DNA of 64,000 nt from Tiliqua scincoides (taxonomy: Eukaryota > Chordata > Lepidosauria > Squamata > Scincidae): NCBI RefSeq assembly GCF_035046505.1, contig NC_089822.1, positions 112,113,307-112,177,306 of the forward strand. The letters are read 5' to 3'. This document shows, one piece after another, positions 11,601 to 20,151 of the stretch. Both the position numbers and the translations under genes were made by a program. Positions within the stretch are counted from its first letter, which is position 1. Each line of letters starts with the position of its first letter. The notes under the pieces are model-generated. The model was not told where the DNA came from. It saw nothing but the letters and a program-made list of their open reading frames with translations, and made no database searches.

Positions 11601-12329
11601 GGTGTTTCATAGTAGACAGATAAATTACTTTAAATCCTTGAACTAATCCTGAGCTGTGGATTAGAGCTGCCTTGCAGTAAATATTGTATGGTGGCTAGAA
11701 CAACTGAAGACTGCAGGGACTTTCCCCTCACTCCTTCTTTCTGTTTGGGTGACAGAAACCATCATCATTAGTTCAGGTGAGAGATCCAAATAGCTCCATA
11801 GGGATGGTTGGGGCATTACTCGAGGTAAGGAGAAAAATATCCCCTTACCCAGAGGAGACCTCCAGCCTGCTACCAACTAGTGCTGGATATAGCTGTGCAG
11901 GCCACATGGCCTGGATGTGCCAGCACTAGTTAGAACTGGGCTGCTCATGACATTTGAGAGACACCTCTTAGCTTATGTGATTTGTCTGCATCTATTCACA
12001 TTCTTTACATTTGTATTTGGAGCAAAAATCTTTGTCAGAACCTGGTTCTTTTAAAAGACAGTATCTTGGGCAAGGAGAACATCTGCCTGTGAATCAATTA
12101 GTCTTTAGGGATTGATTGTCTAATCACTGCATACCTAACTAACATGGAACCTACTGTGGTTTGGGTGGTGGTGTTTTCTAGTCGGCTGATCATGAGTAAA
12201 CACAGAGATCTGGATTCCTTCAAGAGATTGAAGTTTCGACGAAACAGACAATCTGGAAAAAGTGTACTTCATAGCATGAATAATATGACAAGTACACTAT
12301 GTACAATGAAAAAGAAGAAAGAGATATAG
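2517..12329 (+). CDS. BRME1: BRME1 (C19orf57) candidate: meiotic recombinase recruitment factor, five exons, 5' end missing
   Basis: Join 2517-2615, 4665-6395, 8292-8422, 9661-9753 and 12182-12329. Every junction has AG/GT sites and the phases agree (0, 0, 2, 2), giving 2202 nt, 733 residues and a TAG stop. The product opens with a Gly/Lys/Pro-rich stretch (GGKFKPVFTKPKKP). A 577-residue Ser/Glu-rich region without visible domains follows, and the protein ends in a helical, basic tail (ELSNLNRLIMSKHRDLDSFK). In mammals BRME1 binds HSF2BP/MEILB2 through its C-terminus, stabilises it with BRCA2 and helps load RAD51 and DMC1 on meiotic breaks. The identification rests on exon layout, length near the human protein (about 670 residues), remembered similarity at both ends, and convergence on NANOS3 as in human. 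It is not a database match. The start codon is not visible. Introns hold several transposons. Confidence 0.72.
3381..3453. repeat. AGTAAG palindromic repeat copy
   Basis: tccacactttcctgggagta, agccccattgactgcaatgg, ggcttacttctgagtag. Well preserved, in a BRME1 intron. Confidence 0.8.
3716..3765. repeat. AGTAAG palindromic repeat, right half
   Basis: aatggggcttacttcagagt, then aaacatgcacagaatt. Confidence 0.65.
4310..4432. repeat. AGTAAG palindromic repeat, doubled copy
   Basis: A reversed unit (tgtctactcagtagtaagat) is followed by a forward half (cttacctggaagtaaatctc ... gagccttacttctgc), so three arms lie in a row. Confidence 0.6.
4665..6395 (+). CDS. BRME1: BRME1 candidate, giant central exon (577 codons)
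   Basis: The acceptor ACTTCAG|GATATC starts the exon 30 nt before the first in-frame ATG (4695), so that ATG is internal. The frame stays open for 1731 nt and leaves at GATAAG|GTACCT in phase 0; reading on past the donor gives a stop at 6402-6404. The peptide is rich in Ser, Glu, Asn and Gln and low in hydrophobics. It looks disordered, with no domain I can name. An open frame this long with a spliceable end is strong evidence of a real coding exon. Confidence 0.88.
7814..8110. mobile_element. Degenerate MITE relative
   Basis: It opens with gcacaatcctattc and ends with agctattttgctggcacaga. The inner GC-rich segments resemble those of the copies at 612-880 and 36790-37140. Termini are eroded and no target duplication is clear. 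Confidence 0.35.
8115..8168 (+). mobile_element. CR1 LINE 3' tail, old fragment
   Basis: The stretch gtgagctactgtgagaaaca followed by ggcctgatccagcag matches the 3' UTR of the CR1 copies at 43505-46005 and 25080-25882. Confidence 0.55.
8292..8422 (+). CDS. BRME1: BRME1 candidate, coding exon with Pro/Gly-rich linker
   Basis: A pyrimidine-rich acceptor (ttctctctctctcatcag) and the donor TCAA|GTAGGT define 131 nt, entered in phase 0 and left in phase 2. It encodes LFSLDNQHMHTKDIRNQSD and then a Gly/Pro/Ala linker. The phase fits both neighbouring exons, which argues against chance. Confidence 0.7.
8509..9313. mobile_element. Non-autonomous hAT transposon with 8-bp target duplication
   Basis: Inverted termini CAGTGGCGTAGCTAA (8509-8523) and TTAGCTACGCCACTG (ending 9313) are flanked by the perfect duplication GCTACATC (8501-8508 and 9314-9321). 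No transposase frame is present. An internal copy of the right end (ttagctatgccactg, about 9147-9161) suggests one element captured or extended past an older end. It lies in a BRME1 intron. Confidence 0.85.
9661..9753 (+). CDS. BRME1: BRME1 candidate, first half of the C-terminal helix
   Basis: A T-rich tract and AAATCAG acceptor precede the exon; the donor is TCAA|GTAAGA. It encodes VEMMERIYDPSEQEDATDVV and then CGLIKELSNL. The mix of acidic and aliphatic residues predicts an amphipathic helix that runs on into the last exon. This part corresponds to the conserved C-terminal region of BRME1 that docks on HSF2BP/MEILB2. Confidence 0.72.
9820..9998. mobile_element. Harbinger-type MITE, TTA target duplication
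   Basis: The 179-bp element has inverted ends GGGCCCAATCCTATCCAATT and AATTGGATAAGATTGGGCCC, bounded by TTA at 9817-9819 and 9999-10001. A three-base TTA/TAA duplication is the hallmark of PIF/Harbinger elements. No coding capacity. Confidence 0.8.
10002..10555. mobile_element. Long GC-rich Harbinger-type MITE, back to back with the previous one
   Basis: It starts with GAGCCCAATGCTGTGG directly after the TTA at 9999-10001, so the two elements share one target triplet. The interior matches the 505-bp copy at 51898-52402, for example at cccttactcgggggaagggg. The right end is worn. Open frames here (9918-10346, 10165-10608) are chance products of high GC. Confidence 0.7.
10612..10720 (-). mobile_element. 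hAT MITE fragment, relative of 30505-30666
   Basis: It begins CAGTGGTTACCAAACTGTGA and continues with gagccacagaatcctcatgg and ccctatacaatatat, the reverse complement of the complete element at 30505-30666. The far end is lost. Confidence 0.6.
10908..11096 (+). repeat. MIR-like tRNA-derived SINE
   Basis: The order gttcaaatccctgctcagtt, then gtgactttgg, then a ggttattgtgagga core and an accaccctgagctccttgag tail matches the old MIR/CORE-SINE layout. It ends in an (ATA)n tract (11093-11128). Confidence 0.6.
11129..11520 (-). repeat. tRNA-derived SINE, reverse orientation
   Basis: Read on the - strand, a tRNA-like head (about 11430-11515, ending in ggcaggaggtc) leads to a tail matching ccctgggtccctttggggag and tataaataaagttt. 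The tail type recurs at 14405-14460 and 52485-52560. A short tandem duplication (aatgtgaaaaataaatatt) follows at 11520-11567. Confidence 0.5.
11825..11935. mobile_element. Harbinger-type MITE fragment
   Basis: The stretch ggtaaggagaaaaatatcccc, then cccagaggagacct and a closing gttagaactgggctgc, follows the pattern of the 13973-14144 family. The left end is missing. Confidence 0.4.
12182..12329 (+). CDS. BRME1: BRME1 candidate, terminal coding exon
   Basis: The acceptor GTTTTCTAG completes an Asn codon with the previous exon, giving ELSNLNRLIMSKHRDLDSFK, then RLKFRRNRQSG and a Lys-rich end (TMKKKKEI) before TAG at 12327-12329. The helix followed by a basic tail is the best-conserved-looking part of the protein. 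An ATG at 12144 lies in the intron and is not the start. Confidence 0.75.
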
Positions 12330-12490
12330 CTTGTGAACACCATTGCTTGCTTTAATGTATGTGAGTTTGCTCTGTTCTGGTATGGTTTTCTTCAGCTACG
12401 AATACCAGTCTGATCATTACGCTTGTTATTTTTGTGAAAGCAGGCCTTTAGCCTCCTTGCAGAATAAAGTGGCTTTATAAGAAAGATAAT
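12330..12490 (+). promoter_or_regulatory. BRME1: BRME1 candidate 3' UTR with poly(A) signal
   Basis: A canonical AATAAA at 12463-12468 lies about 135 nt after the stop, with T-rich sequence following. This gives a short 3' UTR ending near 12485-12490. Confidence 0.55.
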
Positions 12491-13880
12491 TACTTATTTT
12501 GATATCCTTTCAACTATTAATGGCATGTTACAAGTAACGGCACTTTACGAGTAAGAAGCCAACCCAGCCTCTTGGCAGAAAGCTCTGGTTGGCTGGTGCC
12601 TCTCTCCCACTGCCTTCATATCCCCAACAGGTGCATGTACATAACCTCTAAATTGTTCTTTCTGCTCATGTTCCAGGAGTGAACTCTTAACTATAGTTGT
12701 GATTTTCCCTGGCAGAAGTGTTGTGTTCAGAAAACTAACTGCAGTTTTCCTCCATAGGGCCAAAATGTAGCCATTGGAATGTAAATGGAAAAACAAAATG
12801 TTACTTAATAGGCATTTTGACACTCCCAGGCATTAAAACACCTGCAAAATGGCAATAATTTTTTATCTACAGTATAGAGGGCTGGTAAAACTATTTTATT
12901 GTTTAAAAATTAACTGAGTTTTGGAAAAGCAAAATGTCCTATTTGGATACAGAACCACCAAAGACAAAGCACTTTAAAATCCCAGTGGTTCCAAAGTGCA
13001 AATCAAGAAGCACATGCTCAATTAAATCTCTCCCACTGAAAGCAATATGATTTAAAAGTGCTCAGTTTGGCAGCATAATGTGATTGGTTTTTCTTGCCAG
13101 TTTTGTTTTTCAATCTACACTAAATTTCTTGTCCAGTAAAAATCCCTTATCAAGGATTCAGTTTTGGTTATGGTAGGGTTTGGGTTTTTTCGTTTTTGAT
13201 TCCTTCATCATGAAAAATGACAGCTACACCTTTTGCATAGATTTAAAAGAAAAACATTTGTTGTATTTGCAGAACAAACAAATAACACTAACCAGAAACA
13301 TTAACACCCTCCCAACAAAAAATTCTGGCCAATTAAAAATGCACTTGTAACAACAAGCATGCATAAATAACATAAAATAACATAAATAACCTAAAACATA
13401 AACAGGAAGATATATCAGAGACTTTAAACACTAAGGCAGACATCTGCAACTAAACATGAATGTGAGATAGTCCAAGCAGCATCTGGATGAAAAATGAGAA
13501 CAGTTTGAAGTCAGTTGATTGTGTAAGTGCTGGGAGAATTCATTGTCACTGTGATGTGCCACCTGTTTAAAATCTGTCATCCTTGTTTTTTTCTGGATTG
13601 GTTCTGAACACGTGGGTAGATTTGTTCATATCAGTTCACTAGGATTGAATCATTAAGTATATAGTCTCCCTAGACTTCAGGAAAGGTACAAGCTGTGAAA
13701 AAGACATAAAAGTGCCTGGAAGAGATAAAAAAAAGAAAATACATTTTAAGTTTCAATTACTTTTTCCTCCCCCCAACCATGAATATTTCTAGTTTGCTTA
13801 TGCAATAGTTCTCAGTGGCAGATAAAGAGGTCCCTTTCTGCACTGTAGCATTAGATGCTTTAAATAAGGACCTACAAGAC
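12491..13880. other. Intergenic, nothing recognised
   Basis: A/T-rich sequence between the convergent genes. The second exon and 3' UTR of NANOS3 (- strand) are expected between here and 16087, but I cannot identify them. The open frame at 12545-12823 (-) has no supporting feature. Confidence 0.4.
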
Positions 13881-13882
13881 TA

Positions 13883-13966
13883 ACAACCTGATCCTACGCA
13901 TTTGTACTCAGTAGTCCCACTGAGTTCACTGAAGCCTACTCCCAGGTAAATGTGTATACAATTGCA
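13883..13966. repeat. AGTAAG palindromic repeat copy
   Basis: Contains tactcagtagtcccactgag and cctactcccaggtaaatgtg, a diverged copy of the family described at 53298-53374. It abuts the next MITE. Confidence 0.55.
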
Positions 13967-13972
13967 GTCTAA

Positions 13973-14144
13973 GGGCCCAGTCCTATCCAGCACTGATGCA
14001 GCTGTTCCAACAGGGCATGTGCTGCATACTGCAATGGGAAGGTGGTCACAGAGGCCTTCTCAAGGTAAGTGAACATTTATTTTTTTTACCTTGGGGCTGC
14101 ATTGCAGCTGCATCAGTGCTGGGAAGCTGGATAGGACTGGGCTC
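13973..14144. mobile_element. Harbinger-type MITE, TAA target duplication
   Basis: The 172-bp element has inverted ends GGGCCCAGTCCTATCCAGC and GCTGGATAGGACTGGGCTC, bounded by TAA at 13970-13972 and 14145-14147. This is the clearest short copy with 9820-9998. Confidence 0.82.
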
Positions 14145-14404
14145 TAAATGTCCTGCCATATAGAAAGAAAACCAAGATAGACCTTCTTGACACCTCATTT
14201 CTGAAGCTTAAAGTATACTCTTTCCCCTTTCTAAGTACTTTCACTGTACAGCTTTTCACTGTTTTTATTCATACCGATTCTTATGATTTGCTGCTGCTCT
14301 ATGCTCTTTTTTTAACTATTTTTTGTCTGACTGCTGTTTTTATGATATGTGTTTTAATTTGTTTTAATTTGTTTTAAATTATGTTTTTAATCTGTTTTAA
14401 CCTG

Positions 14405-14462
14405 TTGTAAGCCGCCTTGAGTCCCTTCAGGGAGAAAGGCAGGGTAAAAATAATAATAATGA
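14405..14462 (+). repeat. SINE tail fragment
   Basis: gtaagccgccttgagtccct, then agggagaaaggcagggtaaa and (AAT)n, is the tail of the SINE type seen at 11129-11520. Confidence 0.5.
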
Positions 14463-14769
14463 AATCGAGGTGCTAAACCTCATTATGTGATACCAAAAAA
14501 AATTTAGCTTGACAAATATAGGTGTAACACATTCAGATTAGGGTATGGGAAAATTAGATATTGAGAGCTTGCTATGCTTCTTCCATAAGTGAATAAATTT
14601 CCCACCTTCCTTGGTTCAGGGTCATGTGCACCTGTTACACGTAATGCTGAATTCAGGTAGAGGGGTGTGGGAAGAATTCATGTACATGAGTGAGGAGAAA
14701 TAGGCTATCTTGTGGCCCATTCTCAAATCTTAGTTAATTTTTGGAGTGCACGAGGCTGGACAAGAGTAA

Positions 14770-14933
14770 GGGCCCAATCCTATCCAATTCTCCAGCATGG
14801 GTGCTGCCGTAATGCAACTCCAAGAAGTTGCCTTGAGGAGGCCTATGTGACTGTCCCTCCACCACAGGATGCAGTGCACACCCCATTGGCAGAACTGCAC
14901 CAACACTGGAAATTGGGTAAGACTGTGTCCCTG
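14770..14933. mobile_element. Harbinger-type MITE
   Basis: It starts TAA|GGGCCCAATCCTATCCAATT and ends near ggaaattgggtaagactg. The right terminus and duplication are degraded. Confidence 0.65.
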
Positions 14934-14955
14934 TACACAGACACAGGTTTTAACA

Positions 14956-15293
14956 AAAGGTTCTCACACATTTAGCACTGGAACCCACTTTTTAGAATGA
15001 GAATCTGTCAGGGCCCACCAGAAGTGATGTCATGACTGGAAGTGACATCATCAAGTTGGAAAATCTTAACACTTTTAGGCTGCAGTCCTACCTGCACTTA
15101 CCTAGGAGTAAGTCCCATCTGTACATCTGCTTGTTAAAAGTACAGGTCTGTAACATTTCCCCAAATGCAGTCACATACCATGGGAGCATCAAGTCTAATA
15201 TATTAAAAATAAAATATTGAAATGAATGGGGACACACCTGTAATTGGCGCATGACCCACCTGGTGGGTCCAACCCACAGTTTGAGAAATACTG
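14956..15293. mobile_element. hAT MITE, relative of 55554-55897
   Basis: A left end related to GGTTCTCAAACTTTTAGCAC and a right end cacagtttgagaaatactg match the copy at 55554-55897, as does the interior (tttttagaatgagaat; tgtcagggcccacc). It includes a short AGTAAG palindromic repeat at 15078-15118. It ends exactly where the target duplication of the next hAT begins. Confidence 0.7.
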
Positions 15294-15301
15294 ATCTAAG
15301 G

Positions 15302-15499
15302 CAATGGTTCCCAACTTTTTTTCACCTGAGTACCCCTTGACAGCCTATTTCCATAAATTGTACCCCTCATATTAGCCCTGCAAGGCATTCTAATACAGAC
15401 CTGACTTTTCCTGCCATTATTCAATTCTTTTTTCATGTACCCCTAAAGGTCCTGGTGAGTACCCCTGGGGGTTTCTGTACCCCAGGTTGGGAATCATTG
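15302..15499. mobile_element. hAT MITE with 8-bp target duplication
   Basis: Inverted ends CAATGGTTCCCAACTTTTT and CCAGGTTGGGAATCATTG are flanked by aTCTAAGG (15294-15301) and cTCTAAGG (15500-15507), a 7/8 duplication. 198 bp, no coding capacity. Confidence 0.82.
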
Positions 15500-16087
15500 C
15501 TCTAAGGCAGCAGAAGAATCTTGTTTTGGTCTGCAGCTGAATAAGCAACAAGGTGGCTAAAAGTCATAGTGTCTGTCCAGAGGGGCAGTGCTTGTGACTG
15601 GAGCTAGCAGGTTCACAGGTATCTGTGTGCCTAGTAATGATCACTTTTATTTCACACTGGAGTTTACTTTGATAAGCTTAAGTGGCAGTGAGCTTAAAAT
15701 TATGGGTGCTGTGGTCTTCCAAATCAAAAGAAGGCCAGAGGTCTGGACGAAAAAGGTTCTTTCAAATCTCAGCAGTTGAGAAATAATTGCTACTTTTCTC
15801 CCTATTGTGACACACTGACAACAAAGTGATGCAGAAATGTGCTCTCGATTTAAAAAACAAATACTGTGCGGTCCTTGTTTCTCAGGTATCACACACACAC
15901 ACTTGTTGCACCCTCATCTTCCTCATGTGACCCCTTCCCAAAGCCTCGTTATGTTTGGGAGCACACCATGCTGAGTCGATCCGTGCATATGCAGGGGGTG
16001 TTCCCCCTGCAGCAGCCCTCAGCACCCCAGAGCTTCATTCTGTCCCACCCCCCAGGAAGGAGGCAGAGAGGGAAGGGGGCTCCTTAC

Positions 16088-16621
16088 CTCCAGGTTGCGC
16101 ATGGCCACTCTTGAAGCTGCTACGCCTGCGGGGGGAGAGAGAGAGAGAGAGAGAGTGAGAGGTGCGTGGAGGTTGTCCAAGCCTGTGGAAAAGCGGTGGT
16201 CGGCGGGCACGTGGCGGAGGCCGCTTGCCTTCCTCAGCTTCTTTTTGCCCGCGGAGTTCCTGGTGCAGCCGCGGTAGACGGACGCGTAGCCTTCCTGGGT
16301 CAGGGGGCAGAACCTGCGGGTGTGGGCGCGATCCTGGGAAGCCCCGCACTGAGGGCAGGTGTAGTTCCTCAGGACGGGGCACTGCACCCTGCCGGCCTCG
16401 TCCTTCAGCCGGTGCGACGCGTACACGGCCCTGGACTCCCCGTTGTGCTTGCAGAAGGAGCACATCAGGTCTCCCGCCCGGGGCAGTTTCTGCTCCAAGA
16501 TGAGCAGCCCCTCCGCGCCGCGCCCGGGGCTCCTGCAGCCCAGCTCTTCGCCTCCGCAGCCCAGGCCCGCCACCACCTTGGCCAGCTGGAAGTAGTCTTT
16601 CCACACCTGGAAGGCGCTCAT
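16088..16621 (-). CDS. NANOS3: NANOS3, first coding exon (178 codons)
   Basis: NANOS3 is an RNA-binding repressor that works with Pumilio and recruits the CCR4-NOT deadenylase to protect primordial germ cells. The start at 16621 gives MSAFQVWKDYFQLAKVV, the NOT1-interacting motif (F4, W7, Y10, L13). The zinc domain follows, CSFCKHNGESRAVYASH to AHTRRFCPL: knuckle 1 uses C54, C57, H70 and C81, knuckle 2 uses C89, C92, H100 and C105. LKDEAGRV and TRNSAGKK match NANOS3 rather than NANOS1 or NANOS2. In-frame ATGs at 16642 and 16813 precede a poorly conserved Gly/Arg stretch; I prefer 16621 for its motif and an A at -3. The exon can end at CTGGAG|GTAAGG (16088) in phase 0, with exon 2 at lower coordinates, not found. 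A GA microsatellite encodes a Leu/Ser repeat (residues about 156-162). It converges on BRME1. Confidence 0.93.
16136..16155. repeat. (GA)n microsatellite inside the NANOS3 exon
   Basis: About ten GA units that read as Ser-Leu repeats in the NANOS3 frame, just before the putative splice donor. The tract should be length-variable. Confidence 0.7.
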
Positions 16622-16835
16622 CTTTGGAGCTGCCACTTGCATCGGTAGTGGCCGGGGCGAGCCCTCCTGGAGAGAAGTCCCCTCCCCTCCCCTCCCCTCC
16701 CCTCCCCTCCTGCAGAGATCCCTTCTTGCAACACGTTCCCTCCCCTCCCGAAGAGCCTGGAGCCAAGAAGTCTGGCCTTTGAGGCCCCTGGGTCTGCTCT
16801 CCAGTGAAATCACCTTCCTGCAATAGTTGGGTGTT
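16622..16835 (-). promoter_or_regulatory. NANOS3: NANOS3 5' UTR and CpG-rich upstream region
   Basis: The CpG- and GC-rich block that covers the exon continues here. A CCCCT pentamer tract (GGGGA on the gene strand, about six units, 16678-16710) lies 60-90 nt upstream of the start codon. GC content falls sharply past about 16830. No TATA box seen. Confidence 0.45.
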
Positions 16836-16967
16836 GCAGCCTAAAGTGAAGTGCCACCCCTCCAGCTAGACTCAAGGATGCAAATTATCACCCCCTCCCA
16901 CACACACACACACAGTTGTAAACCAAGTATATATACTGTTTCCCCACAATATCCTGTGTTGACATAG

Positions 16968-17104
16968 TGCCTAATCTTATCCAACTTTCCAGCACCAATG
17001 CAGCCCAGAGGAGACCTCTGTGACTGCCCCACCACCACAGGATGCAGCGCACGCCACCTTGGCACCACTGCACCAGCCCTGAGAAATTGGATAGGATTGG
17101 CCCC
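16968..17104. mobile_element. Harbinger-type MITE, short copy
   Basis: taatcttatccaactttccagc at the left and gagaaattggataggattgg at the right form the family's inverted ends. The interior (gcagcccagaggagacctct) is also shared. Confidence 0.6.
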
Positions 17105-17551
17105 ATAGACATTTACCAAATAGCACCTGGCCTGGATCTGGTTGTACACCAGTCTGAGAAACTAATGAATATAGTCATGTTTGCAGACCATTCAAACACA
17201 TGATACCTTACAAAATTTCGGAAGCTTTTATCACCCAGATAGATCCCTGCCACTGAGCAGCCTGTAGCGGCATCAGTGGTACCACTGGTAAGGAAACCAC
17301 TGGGTGAGGAAAACAGCAAGAGGGCAGGAAGAGAGGCAGAGAGCAAAGGGGAATGTGAGCAAATGTGGCCTCAGGTATTAAAAATGTAGCTATAGTCACA
17401 AATGCAATGCATTATTATTTAATATTTAATATTACACTTCTGAGAGAGGACTCAATGGTGATTCAATGCAATGCGACTTTTTGCTTACACTTGTTAACTA
17501 GAGGGCCAAGGTTCAGAAATGAAATGGAGACACAATCCGGTTAAAATTAAG
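17105..17551. other. Intergenic, nothing recognised
   Basis: No exon, RNA gene or classifiable repeat is visible. Confidence 0.4.
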
Positions 17552-17553
17552 TA

Positions 17554-17858
17554 CAGGTGTGCATCATTTAATAATGGGATAAGTTCTCCTATCCTGGTTG
17601 ATATGCGATTAGGTCATTAAGTGAACATCCAGTCCAATCTATTGCCTTTGTTGTGTAAACAGACACTTGCTGCCAGACACTAGCTGGCTGCACAGGCTAC
17701 TGGAGAGAGATTGCCTCTTTTTTGCATTAAGAGCCTCTCTGTTGTGTAAACAGGCACTCTGCTGCAGGCCATGGGAGGCTGGATTGCCTCATTAAGAACA
17801 TCTTTATTGTGCTTTGACCACAGTCATATATGCAGTCCATCATTAAGCTAAGATTGTT
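17554..17858 (-). mobile_element. Mariner/Tc1-type MITE, one end lost
   Basis: It starts TA|CAGGTGTGCATCATTTAATA and aligns, reversed, with the element at 56021-56662 (shared: tgttgtgtaaacag, gccagacactagctggctgc, ttgtgctttgaccac). The TA target and CAGGTGTG termini fit a mariner-type element. Confidence 0.65.
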
Positions 17859-18744
17859 ATTACCAGCAGTCATTAAGGTTAATGACTTAAAAGCCCCTCC
17901 ATCTGATTTAGAATCATGCCTCTGGTTTCTCAATTGTGACTTTCAAGGAGCAAACTTCAGTCACATACTGGTATTGTTTTTAACTCTAAAAATGGCACAC
18001 TCAAGACAAAAGCTAACAGTTTCTGTTTTAAATTGCATTGATGAGATCTTGGCTAGGAAAGGAGAAGAGCTGATGTCTAGTTAGTAAGTAGCAACACATT
18101 TTATTCATCAGTGGGATCTTTTTTCCATTGGAATTCTTTCAATAACTTTCAGTAACGCTATTAATGCCAACAAGAAAACAGTTCTCAATGGTTTCATTCA
18201 TTTGGCACATATCCAAAGGACCTGCTGTCCCCCTACTACAGTTGCCCTATTTTAACTTCGGCTGTGTAGTTTGAAGGGTGTCAACTTTTAACTAGTTGAG
18301 GGGTTAGTTGTAGTTTGGGTGAGTTGTAGGGTGAGTTGTAGTTTGAGGGGTATTAACTTTTAATTGGCAACTTTTAATTATCTTTCTAATAAGAATATTT
18401 GGCTACAGTGAACAGTGCTGGGGTTAGAAAGTGGGCAGATAGGGTCCCAGGAGAGGGCGGGAACAACAGTGGGTTGTAACAACCCAACAGTGGGTTGTAA
18501 CAACAGTGTCATACTTTGTTTGTTTGTTTGTTTGTTTGTTTGTTTGTTTGTGTCATGGCATGAAATGGGTTGGAGACCACTGCTCTAAAAGAAACACTTG
18601 AACGCAATGTGGAGATGTTATTTGAACAGTTTGGAAACCCCTAAGAATTTGGACTGGGTGGTTTAAAGCTATTAAGGGAACAAATAAATTAATCTTATGG
18701 GGTCAAAGCACACCTGAGCCAAGACCCCTGTGTTGAGAACTGAC
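17859..18744. other. Intergenic with simple repeats
   Basis: A GAGTTGTAGTTTG-type tandem lies at 18295-18352, a duplicated aacagtgggttgtaacaac unit at 18468-18505 and (TTTG)n at 18515-18551. A hAT-like right end (ggagaccactg followed by ctctaaaa) ends near 18584, but its left end was not found. Confidence 0.5.
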
Positions 18745-18958
18745 CTGTTCTTGTGCACCTGCCATTCATTTCATGGAAGAAAGGGATATCGGTGGCCACT
18801 AGCCATGACTGCTGTGCCCTGCCACTGGGTTCAGCAACAGTGGGTCTCTGAATACCAGTTGCAGTGGAGCAGTGGTGGTTGGGAAGGACCCTTCTAAGCT
18901 TTGGAGAGGCAGCTGATGGGCTACTGGAGGGAAATAGAGTGATCCAGCACTAATGTGT
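18745..18958 (+). mobile_element. CR1 LINE 3' UTR, old copy
   Basis: gaataccagttgcagtggag and ggcagctgatgggctactgg match the CR1 3' UTR at 25735-25882; the last tens of bases are lost. Confidence 0.5.
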
Positions 18959-19794
18959 TTATGATGTTTATTAGTTTCCTAAAGGATCAAGCCTTAGTGA
19001 AATGTTTTAAAAAATGTTTTTTTAAGGAACAATATTTTTATAGTATATTTTATGTTTTTATTGACTTTTTGTAAGCAGCTTTCAATGCCCATTTGGGAGA
19101 TAAAGTGGGATATCAATTTGTAAATAAGAAAATAAAATGTTACCTTTGGCTCAAAAACCTTTTCAGTCCTGTTTTACTTTCTAAATAATTTTGGATGCAA
19201 CATTTTAATAATCCCCCCCCCCAAGACATGATTTGGGGCCCTAATGCCACCTAATGTTTATTTGTAAACATAATCCAAACCTTCAAGGAGAGGAAGGGAA
19301 ATTGCATAAGGTTCAGTGATCTTCCTTATGGGTATTGGATTAGCAGGTGCTGAGTGCATAAACAAAGGCACACAGAGAGAATGAGGGAGGGAGTAGAAAT
19401 CAGAAGTTGCTGTGCATGCTTACTTGGGAGAAAGGCTTACTTGAAGTAAGCTTACTTCTTAAGAAGTCTTACTTCTGAGTAAAAATGCAAAGGATCTGAC
19501 TGCTAGAGATTGTTCACACATCTTTCATTTTATTATCTCAGACACACTTTCAACAGCATCAATGAGTTTGTGTGTGTGTGTGTGTGTTCCTAAGGTACAC
19601 TGGGAAGGTTTGGGTGGGGAAATCAGTGAAAGACAGCTGTGATGTAAATACAGAAAGACTAATACATGCTTAGCATTATTTAATTACAAAGAATAGTAGT
19701 AATTTAACATTTAAATATTTCACTTTTTTAAAAACAATAAGACCCTCCTTCACATCAATTGTCCTGACAGAATGGGGCAGAATAGAGATGTAAT
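18959..19794. other. Intergenic with SINE tail and palindromic repeat
   Basis: A diverged SINE-like tail (19055-19135), one AGTAAG palindromic repeat (19413-19499) and a (TG)n at 19569-19587. Nothing coding. Confidence 0.45.
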
Positions 19795-19796
19795 TT

Positions 19797-19995
19797 CCTC
19801 CAAGGAACATGCGTCTCTCCCACCCCATTGGATCCTCAAATCAACCCTGCAAGGTAGGTCAAGTGACTGGCCCAAGGCCACCTAGCAAGAGCTTCATGGC
19901 TCAAGGGGAGAATAGAACCTGGGTTGCCCCACTCCTCAACCAATACACTAACCACTGCAGCACTCTGCTTCTTGATAGTTGGTGGAGCTGTTCCC
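19797..19995 (-). repeat. MIR-like SINE
   Basis: ggatcctcaaatcaaccctg, then gtgactggcccaaggccacc, then gagaatagaacctgggttgc, is the reverse of the MIR/CORE-SINE layout, ending in a tRNA-like cactaaccactgcagcac. Confidence 0.6.
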
Positions 19996-20151
19996 TTCCA
20001 TCTTCCCCAGGAAGAAATTGAAGCCTATTTGATCTTTGGAGGAAAGGTCCAAAGACAAAAAGTAAACCAACCACATATTTTCCTATCCTCAGCTCACCAC
20101 CCCAATTCTGTTGATTTCTCTATTTTTTGTGACCACCCCATCTACAGAATA

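Noticed and set aside
16035-16823. 262-codon minus-strand frame overlapping NANOS3
   Set aside because: It is the shifted shadow of the NANOS3 exon; the zinc-knuckle frame is the real one.
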